DNA of 64,000 bases from Streptomyces radicis (GTDB lineage: Bacteria > Actinomycetota > Actinomycetes > Streptomycetales > Streptomycetaceae). Of the stretch, positions 18,575 through 26,287 are shown piece after piece. The stretch is from the NCBI RefSeq assembly GCF_003626575.1, contig NZ_RBDY01000007.1, forward strand, positions 1 to 64,000. The letters are read 5' to 3'. Position numbers and translations under genes: made by a program. The notes under the pieces were generated by a model. The model searched no databases, had not been told where the DNA came from, and saw only the letters and a list, made by a program, of their open reading frames with translations. The stretch's first letter is position 1, and each line of letters begins with the position of its first letter.

Positions 18575-18659
18575 CTCTGTGCGGGCGGCGGGGCATTCTC
18601 ATGAGATGCGGTCATTCACCGACCGTGTCGAAACAACTTCCGTCACAAGGGGATTCGCC

Positions 18660-18803
18660 ATGACACGCCTGATGAGAGCACTCGCCGCCTGCGCCGGAGC
18701 CGCCGCTCTGCTCGGTGCCCTCGCCACCACCGCCGCCGAGGGGTCGGGCACGGCGGACGAGGTGCGCGCCGATACCCATGTGTACGAGTTGGGGCAGGGT
18801 TGA
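18660..18803 (+). CDS. Small exported peptide with AfsS-like DTHVY motif
   Basis: A 47-residue peptide with a good ribosome site (AAGGGGA, 7-8 nt before ATG). Arg3 and Arg6 precede a hydrophobic core ALAACAGAAALLGALATTAA, a Sec-type signal peptide; cleavage near Ala25/Ala26 would release a mature peptide of about 21 residues, EGSGTADEVRADTHVYELGQG cut into two parts here: EGSGTADEVRA and DTHVYELGQG. The end DTHVY-E resembles the DNHVY-(S/D)-E core repeated in the upstream afsS-like protein. A Cys is present in the hydrophobic core, but no lipobox fits well. No known family is recognised. It has its own space between two strong hairpins and could be a secreted signal or an exported AfsS relative. 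Confidence 0.65.
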   Translation: MTRLMRALAACAGAAALLGALATTAAEGSGTADEVRADTHVYELGQG

Positions 18804-18824
18804 TGGCCCACCCCGTCGGCGCTC

Positions 18825-18842
18825 GTTTATCGCTTGTTTATG
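18825..18842 (+). promoter_or_regulatory. GTTTAT heptamer direct repeats with 11-bp spacing
   Basis: GTTTATC (18825-18831) and GTTTATG (18836-18842) are direct repeats 11 bp apart, the geometry of SARP and PhoP operators. A nAnnnT hexamer CATTCT (18852-18857) lies 9 nt after the second repeat, as expected for a SARP-activated promoter. It lies 22 nt after the exported peptide stop, and only a possible ~75-nt transcript lies before the next hairpin. Confidence 0.4.
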
Positions 18843-18903
18843 GCGCCCTGTCATTCTCATGACTGACCGGCCGCACAGGGGTGCGCGGTTGGCCTCTCCC
18901 GGA

Positions 18904-18938
18904 TCCATTCGGCGGTAACGGGGGAGCCGCCGAATGGA
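18904..18938. terminator. Strong hairpin after the exported peptide gene
   Basis: A perfect 12-bp stem TCCATTCGGCGG/CCGCCGAATGGA with an 11-nt loop. It can act on either strand and lies about 100 nt after the peptide gene and 150 nt before the end of the convergent hydrolase gene. There is no T-tail. The remaining bases up to 19087 hold no supported gene. Confidence 0.55.
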
Positions 18939-19087
18939 CTCGGGTCCGGTGACCGGCTCGGGCGGCGTGGAGGGGGCGTCGTCCGGGCCTGAGCCGACCC
19001 GGCGTCACGGTCGGGAGCCCGCCGGTGGGGGCCGGCGGGCTGAACCGTTTCCCCGCGCGTTTCCCTTCCCGTGGTCACATCCCGTGG

Positions 19088-19684
19088 TCACAGCGGCTCG
19101 GGCGGCCCGCTGGTGTGGGCGGCGCCTCCCGCGAAGCGGTCCATCGTCTCCACGAGCCGCTGGAGCAGCGCCACCGAGCCCACCGCGTCGCCCGGCAGCT
19201 GGAGCGAGTGGTCGGCGCCGTCGAACTCCAGGATCTTGTGCGGCAGTCGGCGCACGGCCTCGGCGTCCCACAGCGGGTCGGCCGTCCCGCCCACCAGCAG
19301 CGTCGGCGCGGCGCAGCCGTCCAACGCCGTGAGCACCGGCTCGGTCGTCAGCAGCGGGGTGAGCCAGACGGCGGGCAGGGACCGTTCGGCGGCGATGCCG
19401 GCGGCCAGCGTGCCGAGGGACTTGCCGACCAGGAGCCCGCAGCCCTCGGCCTCGATGACCGCCACCACCTGCCGTTCCACCCAGGCGAGCCGCTCCCCCT
19501 CGGTGAACTGCTGGAACGTGCCGGGGACCTCCCACCACAGCTCGCGCACGTCCCAGCCGTGCTGCTCGAGCACGGCGCGCGCGTAGTGGAGCAGGGGCCG
19601 CGCGGGGGTGTAGCCGATGCCGGGCACGACGAGCGCGGTGCGGGAGCGGGCGGCGCCGCCCGCTGACGGTGCGTTGGAGGTCAT
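19088..19684 (-). CDS. Small alpha/beta-hydrolase
   Basis: A 198-residue single-domain alpha/beta-hydrolase. The nucleophile elbow is GKSLG (Ser89), the acid is in GGTADPLWD and the His in DGADHSLQ, so the triad is complete. The fold lacks a lid domain, like KANL3/Tex30 or dienelactone-hydrolase-type small hydrolases. Start ATG 19684 is only 6 nt after TACGCT, which suggests leaderless expression. Its stop is 15 bp upstream in map order of the EEP gene, which is on the same strand and transcribed first, so the two may form an operon. Confidence 0.8.
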   Translation of the reverse strand: MTSNAPSAGGAARSRTALVVPGIGYTPARPLLHYARAVLEQHGWDVRELWWEVPGTFQQFTEGERLAWVERQVVAVIEAEGCGLLVGKSLGTLAAGIAAERSLPAVWLTPLLTTEPVLTALDGCAAPTLLVGGTADPLWDAEAVRRLPHKILEFDGADHSLQLPGDAVGSVALLQRLVETMDRFAGGAAHTSGPPEPL

Positions 19685-19702
19685 GGCCGCAGCGTAGGCC
19701 GT

Positions 19703-21556
19703 TCAGTCCAGGTAGACGGTCACCGCGAGCGGCAGGTGGTCCGACGCGGTGGTGTCGGTCAGCGTGAAGTCGCCGAAGGCGACGTCCGAGGCGCCGAGGA
19801 TCCAGTCGACGCGGCGTGGCGGGGTGGTCGCCGTGTCGCGTGACGGGTCGCCGATCTCGTCCTGGGCGCTGCGGAACCCGGCCGCGGTGACGCGTGCGAT
19901 CTCCTCGGATCCGGGGCGGGCGTTGAGGTCCCCGGCCAGCACGGTGGCCCCGCCCTCGGCCGCGGCGTCGAGCACCGGGCCGAGCTGCGCGAGCCGCGCG
20001 TCGGGCAAGTCGCCGCCGTCGAGGTGCGTGGCGACGACGCGGGCCTCCTCGCCGTCGGTGAGGCGGACGGTGAGCGAGGCGAACGAGCGGTCCATGTCGC
20101 CGCCCGCGCGCGGCAGTCCGGTGGCCGACGACTCGACGACGGGCAGGCTGGTGAGGACCAGGTTGCCGAACCGCCGGTCCGCGGAAGGCGCCCACACCGC
20201 GGTGACGTCGAGGCGGCGCTCGAGCCAGGTCGCCAGGTCGAGGCCGCCCGCGCCCGGCCAGCCGCGCGGGACCTCCTGGAGCGCGACGACCTGCGCGTCC
20301 GACTCCCTGATCACCTCGAGGATCCGCTCGGGCGCCAGCTCGCCGCCGCGGTCGACGGCGCCGTGGACGTTCCAGGACAGCAGCCGGTACATGCCGCCCG
20401 CGGTGTCCCGCGGCAGCGGCTCGGGCGCGGAGCGCAGCGCGGTGGCCAGCGGGGGCCAGGCGAGCAGGAGGGCGGCCAGGACCACGGGCACGAACGCGTG
20501 GCCGAGCGGGCGCGGGGCGGGCAGGGCGCGCGTGGCGTATCCGGCGTGCGCGGCGTATCCAGCGGCGACGGCGAGCAGCGCGGCGGTGAGCACGGCGAAC
20601 AGCCCGGGCACGACCCGCAGGTGGAGCGGGAGCACGAGCAGCAGCTGGCCGACGACGGCGCCCGCCCCGGCCAGCGCGAGGTCGAGCGGCGCGCCCCGGC
20701 CCACGGTGAGCGGGCGCGCGGTCAACGTGGCGCGCACGGTGGCGGGCAGCGCGGCGAGCCCGGCCAGGGCGGCGACCGGGGCGAGCGACGGCACCCACCC
20801 GGCCACGGCGACGGCGAGGACGAGGACGGCGGGGGCGACGGGGATGCGCGGTATGCCGGGGATACCGGGGAGGGGTGGCCGGGGCGCGCTCAGGGCGGCG
20901 GTGCCGAGCAGCGCGCCCGCCGCGATCCACAGCCCCGCGGAGGTGAGCGAGACGCCGCCCTGCGAGGCGAGATACGCGGGCGAGGCGAGCAGCGCGCTCC
21001 ACAGGGCGAACGCCGGTCCGAGCGCGGCCAGTTCGACGCCGCCCACGGGCCGCGTCGCCGTGCTCGGCCCGGTGTACGCCCGCCAGGCGAGCGCCCCGAG
21101 CGCGCCCGCGCACGCCAGCGCCCACAGCCAGCCGATCGCGCCCCCGCGCCAGACCGGGTCGAGCAGGTCGAGCGGGAGCCGCAGCGCCACGTCGGCGGCG
21201 ACGGCCAGGGCGAGCGCGCGGGCGGCGCGCCCTGGCCCGTTGCGCGAGGTGGCGGCGGCGTCGCGCACGGTGAGCACCAGGGTGGCCAGGGCGAGACCGG
21301 CCGTGGCGGCCAGCACGGGGACCGTTCTCGCGCCGGGGATCTGCGTCAGCAGCCGGGCGGCGGCCAGGGCGGCGACGGCGACGGGCAGCGCCCTGCGCGA
21401 GCCAAGCCACCGGACGAGCGGGCCGCCGAGCGCGGCGGCGACGAGGGCCGGGAGGGCCGCGGAGAACGAGCCGACCACGCCCGCGACGCGCAGCGACTCC
21501 AGGGTGACCAGGGCGGTCACGGCGACGAGGAGCGGCGGCGTGCGTGGGGCGGTCAT
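19703..21556 (-). CDS. Membrane protein with C-terminal endonuclease/exonuclease/phosphatase domain
   Basis: A 617-residue protein. The N-terminal ~350 residues contain about ten or more hydrophobic segments; the C-terminal part (about 365-617) is an EEP domain with LLSWNVHG (Asn ligand), ALQEVPR (metal Glu), ATHLDGG, AGDLNARPG (Asp-x-Asn) and TASDHLPLAVTV (catalytic Asp-His). Such domains cleave phosphodiester bonds in nucleic acids, inositol phosphates or lipids; membrane fusion suggests a lipid or extracellular substrate. Start ATG 21556 has TAATCT ending 8 nt upstream. An upstream in-frame extension of 35 residues would overlap the divergent promoter region and is not used. Confidence 0.8.
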   Translation of the reverse strand: MTAPRTPPLLVAVTALVTLESLRVAGVVGSFSAALPALVAAALGGPLVRWLGSRRALPVAVAALAAARLLTQIPGARTVPVLAATAGLALATLVLTVRDAAATSRNGPGRAARALALAVAADVALRLPLDLLDPVWRGGAIGWLWALACAGALGALAWRAYTGPSTATRPVGGVELAALGPAFALWSALLASPAYLASQGGVSLTSAGLWIAAGALLGTAALSAPRPPLPGIPGIPRIPVAPAVLVLAVAVAGWVPSLAPVAALAGLAALPATVRATLTARPLTVGRGAPLDLALAGAGAVVGQLLLVLPLHLRVVPGLFAVLTAALLAVAAGYAAHAGYATRALPAPRPLGHAFVPVVLAALLLAWPPLATALRSAPEPLPRDTAGGMYRLLSWNVHGAVDRGGELAPERILEVIRESDAQVVALQEVPRGWPGAGGLDLATWLERRLDVTAVWAPSADRRFGNLVLTSLPVVESSATGLPRAGGDMDRSFASLTVRLTDGEEARVVATHLDGGDLPDARLAQLGPVLDAAAEGGATVLAGDLNARPGSEEIARVTAAGFRSAQDEIGDPSRDTATTPPRRVDWILGASDVAFGDFTLTDTTASDHLPLAVTVYLD

Positions 21557-21678
21557 GGGCCGTGAGATTAGTGCCCGCAAGCGGGCCGCCGCCGTTCGGG
21601 GTGCGAGGGTCGCCCAGGGGACGTAACGTGAGAAGACGAGCCGGAATAAGACAAAAGCCACACCGAGGGAGGCTCGAT

Positions 21679-22206
21679 ATGTGGCGTAAAGTCCTTGCGC
21701 CCGTGCTCGCCGGACTTGCCATCGCGGCGACGATCGCAGGTGTGTTCCTGAATTGGTACGGCGGCCGTCATGGATGGCATTTCAAGTGGCCGCAGTTGTT
21801 CGGCGGGCAGGGCATCACCGGGAGCGACGCGAATCTGCTCACCGGCATGTTCTTCCCGTTCCTGATCGCCTCGCTCATCGCGGTGGCGGCGATCGCACTG
21901 CGCTCCGCGTCGCTGATGACCGTGGCGGGCCTGCTGGTCCTGGGGTTCACCATCCTGTGGATGGCCCGGCAGTACCAGACCGCCCACAGCCTGACCGTCG
22001 GCCCGGGCGGAATGTCCTGGCCGGTGCTCGGCCCGCTGCTCGGCGGCATCGGCCTGCTGGCCGCGGCGATGATGTACGCCGCCGCCCGGCACGTCGAGCA
22101 CATGCGCGCCGCCCATGGTGGCGGAGGCGAGGTCCGGCACGGACCCTGGTCGCGCATGCGCCGCCGCGGGGAGGGGGAAGGCGAGCAGGGCCGGGAGGCG
22201 GCGTGA
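21679..22206 (+). CDS. Small four-helix membrane protein
   Basis: A 175-residue hypothetical protein. Hydrophobic segments at about 7-26, 53-74, 80-97 and 117-138 suggest four membrane helices, followed by a basic, Gly-rich cytoplasmic tail. It starts at ATG 21679 after GAGGGAGG. No family is recognised. It ends in front of a very strong terminator and is convergent with afsK. Confidence 0.65.
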   Translation: MWRKVLAPVLAGLAIAATIAGVFLNWYGGRHGWHFKWPQLFGGQGITGSDANLLTGMFFPFLIASLIAVAAIALRSASLMTVAGLLVLGFTILWMARQYQTAHSLTVGPGGMSWPVLGPLLGGIGLLAAAMMYAAARHVEHMRAAHGGGGEVRHGPWSRMRRRGEGEGEQGREAA

Positions 22207-22272
22207 TCCGCGCCGTTCACCCAGCGCGCGCCCGGCGCGCGTGACACGCCCCCTTAGCGTGGCGAGTTGACC

Positions 22273-22314
22273 CGCGGGGAGGGCGGCGGCCGAAGAGCCG
22301 TCGCCCTCCCCGCG
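22273..22314. terminator. Strong terminator between convergent genes
   Basis: A 13-bp perfect arm CGCGGGGAGGGCG pairs with CGCCCTCCCCGCG, and the inner GCGGC/GCCGT adds five pairs (one G-U), leaving a 6-nt loop; TTTC follows on the plus strand. It can serve both the small membrane protein gene and afsK. Confidence 0.8.
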
Positions 22315-22389
22315 TTTCACGCTGGGCCCCGGGCGGGTGCCCCGCTGACCGACGCGGGGCCGGGCCTCGAAGTCCGCCCGGACAAGGGC

Positions 22390-24771
22390 TCAGCCCGACT
22401 GCCGTGTGCCCCGCGCGGCGTCGAGCGCGTAGACGCAGTGGTCCTGGCTACAGGCGAAGATCATGCCGTCGGCCGCGGCCGGCGTGCCGGTGATCGCGCC
22501 GCCGGTCTCCAGCTTCCAGCTCAGCCGCCCGCTCACCGCGTCCAGCGTGTAGAGGCAGTGGTCCTCCGAGCCGAAGTGCAGGCGCCCCGTCCGCACCACG
22601 GGGGAGCCCACGATCGCGTCGCCCGCGGCGAAGCGCCAGCGCGGCGTGCCGCTCACGGCGTCCAGCGTGTACATCGCCGAGCCGCTGCCCAGGTGCACGA
22701 GGCCGTCCGCGACCACGACCGGCTCGACCGACTGCCGCGCCTCGGTGGCGATCCGCCAGCGGTCGTCGCCCGTGGCCACGTCGAGCGCGTAGACCGTGCC
22801 GAGGTAGTCGGTGAAGTAGACCCCTGAGGCGCGCGCCCCCGGCGACTGGTACGTCGCGGGGCACAGGATCGCCGCAGGGGCGTCGAACCTCCAGCGCTCC
22901 GCCCCGCTCGCCGCGTCCAGGGCCAGCACGCGCGAGCCCGCGCACACGAACACCACCCCGTCGTCCGTGGGCGTCACCCGCACGGGAACGCCGCCGGTGA
23001 CCGATGTGTCACCCACGGGATGGCGCCACAGCTCGGTGCCCGTGCGCGCCTCGAGCACATAGAGCTGGCCCTCGCCCCACGCGTGGACGACCCCGTCGTG
23101 CACCACGGGCGCCGCGTCGTGGGTCTCGAAGTCCGCCTGCGCGCCGGACATCTCCCACAGCCGCTCGCCCGTGCCCGACTCCCACGCCTGGACGCCCCCG
23201 CCGCGCGTGGCGGTGACGACCGTGCCGCGCTCGGCGCGCAGCGCGTAGATCCATGTGTCGGTGGGGACGCGCCAGCGGTCCGAGCCGTCGGTGGCGTCGA
23301 GGGCGTACAGGCTCGGCCCGTCGGAGGCCAGCACGCGGCCGCCCGTGACCGCCATCGACCAGGCGACCTCGCGCGTCTTGAACTGCCGCCGCCCGCTGGC
23401 CACGTCGAGCGCGTGCACCTCCATCGACGTGACGTACAGCAGGCCGTCGCGCACGGTGGGTGAGCCCCACAGGTCGTTGTTCATCCGGAAGCGCCAGGGG
23501 CGCCAGCGGGCGGGGTCCGCGGTGACCGGTCTCTGGCCAGGGTGGGCCGTCGAAGGGCTGGCCATCGGGGACCCGGCCGCGCCGGTGGGCGGGCGGGCCC
23601 AGTCAGGGGAGTGCGGCACGAGGTGGTCGCCGGGGCCTGCGGGCTCGCCGCGCTGCGGGCCAGGGCCCACCGGCATCCCCGAGCCGGGGAGCCGCACCGG
23701 GCCGTCGCGCCCCGGGGGCGGGGACGACGCGGGGATCGGCGGGGGCAGCGAGGGCGGCGCGGACGGGGGCGTCGTCGGCATCGGGGGCGGCATCGAAGGC
23801 GCCGAGGGCGGCGAGGGGGCGGACGGCGCGGAGACCGCGGCGTGCTTCGCCTCGGGCGCCGGCGCGGGCACCTGTGGGGTGCGCCCTCTGCGGCTCTCGA
23901 TCAGCGCGACCGCGCCGGGCGGCAGCCAGGCCGACGCGCTGCCGGTGTCGTCGCTCGCCGCGAACAGGTGCGGGGCCAGCTGCGCCTGGAGGTCCGCCGG
24001 GCTGGGGCGGTCCTCCGGCTTGTGGACCATGAGCGACTCGATCAGCGGCCGCAGCTCGTCGGGAAGCCCCGACAGGTCGGGCCGCTCGCGCAGCAGCATG
24101 AAGACCGTCTCCACGGGATTCCCGCCGTGGTAGGGCGGGTGGCCCGTGGCGGCGAAGACCAGGGTGGAGGCGAGCGAGAAGATGTCGCTCGCGCCATTGA
24201 CGCTGCGGGAGTCCTTGGCCTGCTCGGGCGACATGTACGCGGGGGTGCCGACCGCGACGTTCGTCATGGTCAGGCGGGTGTTGGAGACGCCGGACGCGAT
24301 GCCGAAGTCGATCACGCGGGGGCCGTCCTCGACCACCAGGACGTTCGACGGCTTGAGGTCGCGGTGCACCAGGCCCGCGCCATGGATGGAGTGCAGCGCC
24401 TCGGCGATCCCGGCGGCCAGCCAGCGGACGGCGCCGGGCGGCAGGGGACCGCACTCGGTGACGATCTCCTCGAGCGAGGGGGCGGGCACATAGGCGGTGG
24501 CGAGCCAGGGCACCGCGGCCCTGGCGTCGGCGTCGACGACGGCCGCGGTGTAGAAGCCGCTGACCGCGCGCGCGGCCTCGACCTCGCGCGTGAAACGCAC
24601 CCGGAACAGCTGGTCCTCGGCCAGCTCGCTGCGCACCGTCTTGATCGCCACCCGGCGGCCCGACGCGGAACGGGCCAGGTAGACCAGCCCCATGCCCCCG
24701 GCGCCGAGCCGGCCGAGCACCTCGAACGGCCCGATCCTTCGCGGATCGTGCTGCGTCAGCTGCTCCACCAT
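22390..24771 (-). CDS. afsK: AfsK: Ser/Thr protein kinase with PQQ-type beta-propeller
   Basis: A 793-residue Hanks-type kinase (S. coelicolor AfsK is 799). The kinase domain (about 15-275) has the Gly loop GAGGMG (23-28), Lys44, HRDLKPSN (136-143, catalytic Asp138), DFG (155-157) and SPEQ (181-184). A Pro-rich linker (about 300-430) leads to a C-terminal propeller (about 440-793) with repeated LYVTSMEVHALDVASGRR-like PQQ blades. There is no membrane helix; AfsK is loosely membrane-associated. In S. coelicolor it phosphorylates AfsR, and also acts on polar growth. The kbpA gene for its inhibitor, next to afsK in S. coelicolor, is not seen here. Confidence 0.88.
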   Translation of the reverse strand: MVEQLTQHDPRRIGPFEVLGRLGAGGMGLVYLARSASGRRVAIKTVRSELAEDQLFRVRFTREVEAARAVSGFYTAAVVDADARAAVPWLATAYVPAPSLEEIVTECGPLPPGAVRWLAAGIAEALHSIHGAGLVHRDLKPSNVLVVEDGPRVIDFGIASGVSNTRLTMTNVAVGTPAYMSPEQAKDSRSVNGASDIFSLASTLVFAATGHPPYHGGNPVETVFMLLRERPDLSGLPDELRPLIESLMVHKPEDRPSPADLQAQLAPHLFAASDDTGSASAWLPPGAVALIESRRGRTPQVPAPAPEAKHAAVSAPSAPSPPSAPSMPPPMPTTPPSAPPSLPPPIPASSPPPGRDGPVRLPGSGMPVGPGPQRGEPAGPGDHLVPHSPDWARPPTGAAGSPMASPSTAHPGQRPVTADPARWRPWRFRMNNDLWGSPTVRDGLLYVTSMEVHALDVASGRRQFKTREVAWSMAVTGGRVLASDGPSLYALDATDGSDRWRVPTDTWIYALRAERGTVVTATRGGGVQAWESGTGERLWEMSGAQADFETHDAAPVVHDGVVHAWGEGQLYVLEARTGTELWRHPVGDTSVTGGVPVRVTPTDDGVVFVCAGSRVLALDAASGAERWRFDAPAAILCPATYQSPGARASGVYFTDYLGTVYALDVATGDDRWRIATEARQSVEPVVVADGLVHLGSGSAMYTLDAVSGTPRWRFAAGDAIVGSPVVRTGRLHFGSEDHCLYTLDAVSGRLSWKLETGGAITGTPAAADGMIFACSQDHCVYALDAARGTRQSG

Positions 24772-24979
24772 GTGCTGGACACCTCCCCGTACGGGCGCTC
24801 ATTCACCGCCCCGTGCAGCATCTCATTGCCACGCGGTCCCGCGGACTCACGAGTCGATTCTTCCCCCAGGGACCGACAGTGGCGAACCCGGGGGTCTGGA
24901 TTGAGGGAAATGTCCCCCATGACCCGATCGCTGGAAACCGTGCCGAACCGACCATCTTCTCTACTCCCCCCGATCGGAT

Positions 24980-24992
24980 GCGATCAAATCGC
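24980..24992. promoter_or_regulatory. Possible TetR operator
   Basis: The palindrome GCGAT-CAA-ATCGC lies 32 bp upstream of the TetR start, in the 252-bp region divergent from afsK. The nearby CTAGATC and GATCGGAT sequences add weaker symmetry. A plausible autoregulatory site. Confidence 0.35.
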
Positions 24993-25023
24993 GCCTAGAT
25001 CACGCGTCGATAAGCTGACTGGC

Positions 25024-25674
25024 ATGACAGGACAGGTGACAACCGTTGACGGCCGAGTCGCAGGGCGACGCGGTCAGGCAACGCGGCAGAAGCTCCTCGA
25101 CTGCCTCGGCAAGATGCTGGGGACCTCTCCCTACCGGGACGTCAGGGTCATCGACGTGGCCCGTAAAGCAGGCACCTCACCTGCGACTTTCTATCAATAC
25201 TTCCCCGATGTGGAGGCCGCGGTCCTGGAGATCGCGGAGACCGCGGTGCGGGAGAGCGGTGACCTCTCCGAGCTGGCCGCCGGGCGGTCGTGGACCGGGA
25301 AGGCGGGCCGCCAGACCGCCGAGGAGCTGGTGGACGGGTTCCTCTCCTTCTGGCGGAAACATGACGCCATCCTGCGCGTGATCGACCTCGGAGCGGCCGA
25401 GGGTGACCGCCGGTTTGTCCGTTTGCGCACCCGGATCCAGGGCGCGCTGGTCAAGCCGCTGGCCGAGTCGATCGAGGGCGCCCGCTCACGGGGCCGCGGC
25501 GCCGACAAGGGCCCGACCCCCGTGGCGCTCGCGGGCTCGCTCGTCACGATGCTGGCCGGGGTCTCGTCCCAGCCCAAGAGCCTCCAGGCGCTCGGCGCCA
25601 AGCAGGCCGACCTCAAGCCCGCGCTCACGCTCCTCCTCCACCTCGGCGTCACGGGCCGCAGGCCCACGGCGTGA
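25024..25674 (+). CDS. TetR-family transcriptional regulator
   Basis: A 216-residue regulator. The TetR HTH is at about 17-62 (TRQKLLDCLGKMLGTSPYRDVRVIDVARKAG, then TSPATFYQYFPD as recognition helix and following turn). The C-terminal helices form the ligand pocket; no ligand class can be assigned. ATG 25024 is the first start with the complete HTH. It is divergent from afsK, with a conserved placement next to afsK also known, from memory, in S. coelicolor. Confidence 0.85.
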   Translation: MTGQVTTVDGRVAGRRGQATRQKLLDCLGKMLGTSPYRDVRVIDVARKAGTSPATFYQYFPDVEAAVLEIAETAVRESGDLSELAAGRSWTGKAGRQTAEELVDGFLSFWRKHDAILRVIDLGAAEGDRRFVRLRTRIQGALVKPLAESIEGARSRGRGADKGPTPVALAGSLVTMLAGVSSQPKSLQALGAKQADLKPALTLLLHLGVTGRRPTA

Positions 25675-25714
25675 CGCGCGCTCCCCCACGCGCGCCCCCC
25701 ACGTTCCCCCGCGC

Positions 25715-25924
25715 TCAGCGCATGCGCCCCAGGTGGATCACGCTGATCAGGACCGCCGCGCCACTGATCTCGTAGACCACCCGGTACGGGCCGACATGGA
25801 TCCGCAGGACGTCCGCGCTCCCGAACGCCCCCGCGGGCCGCGGGTCATCGGCGAGGTGGTCGACGGCCACGAAGACCTGTTTCACCCCGTCGGGGTCGGT
25901 CTTGGCGAAACGCCCCGCCCTCAC
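25715..25924 (-). CDS. RelE/ParE-type toxin, N-terminally truncated
   Basis: The 69-residue frame from GTG 25924 reads RFAKTDPDGVKQVF...LADDPRPAGAF...LRIHVGPYRVVYEI...VIHLGR, the body of an actinobacterial RelE-type toxin. Family members start with about 15 more residues forming the first beta-strand and helix (Ile-Val-Trp-x-Pro-Ala-Ala type), which are missing here. The antitoxin frame reads straight across this point. A deletion at the antitoxin-toxin junction has probably removed the toxin start. The catalytic Arg/Tyr residues (RIHVGPYRVVYE) remain, but the product is unlikely to be an active toxin. Confidence 0.6.
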   Translation of the reverse strand: MRAGRFAKTDPDGVKQVFVAVDHLADDPRPAGAFGSADVLRIHVGPYRVVYEISGAAVLISVIHLGRMR

Positions 25925-26168
25925 CGAAGATCCGGCGATACGCCTCCTCATGAGGGACCCCGGCGTCCTCCCCCCTGGCCTGCCGTTCACGATGCGCGGC
26001 CAGCGCACGCGCTTCCTCGAGCTCAAGCGCGTCAGCGGGGCTGACCAGTACGGCGACGGTCCGCCCGTGGTCCGTGATCGCCACCGGCTCTCGCGTCGCA
26101 CAGACCTCGCGGGCGATGGCTCCGAGACGGGCGCGGGCCTCCACGATCGAGTAGCTGATATCCACCAT
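25845..26168 (-). CDS. Phd/YefM-family antitoxin with altered C-terminus
   Basis: A 107-residue protein. Residues 1-83 match a Phd/YefM antitoxin: ISYSIVEARARLGAIAREV (DNA-binding N-terminal dimer), EPVAITDHGRTVAVLVSPADA, then the toxin-wrapping tail HEEAYRRIFGE. Normal members stop near this point; here the frame continues for about 22 residues inside the toxin gene in the wrong frame, because of the junction deletion. ATG 26168 has TAATCT on its strand ending 7 nt upstream, so it is probably leaderless. Direct repeats ACAGAAG (26171-26177, 26181-26187) overlap this promoter and could be the autoregulatory operator. Confidence 0.7.
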   Translation of the reverse strand: MVDISYSIVEARARLGAIAREVCATREPVAITDHGRTVAVLVSPADALELEEARALAAHRERQARGEDAGVPHEEAYRRIFGEGGAFRQDRPRRGETGLRGRRPPRR

Positions 26169-26287
26169 GCACAGAAGATTACAGAAGCGCGCACCGCTGC
26201 CGCGCCTCCGCGGGCCGTTGAACTGCCGTGCGGGGATGGGTGGGCGGGCTCTCCTCGCGCCGTCACCCGCTGCGTATCCTCATGAGC

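Noticed and set aside
18859..18918. 19-codon ORF after the exported peptide
   Set aside because: It lacks a ribosome site, and its stop lies inside the terminator stem.
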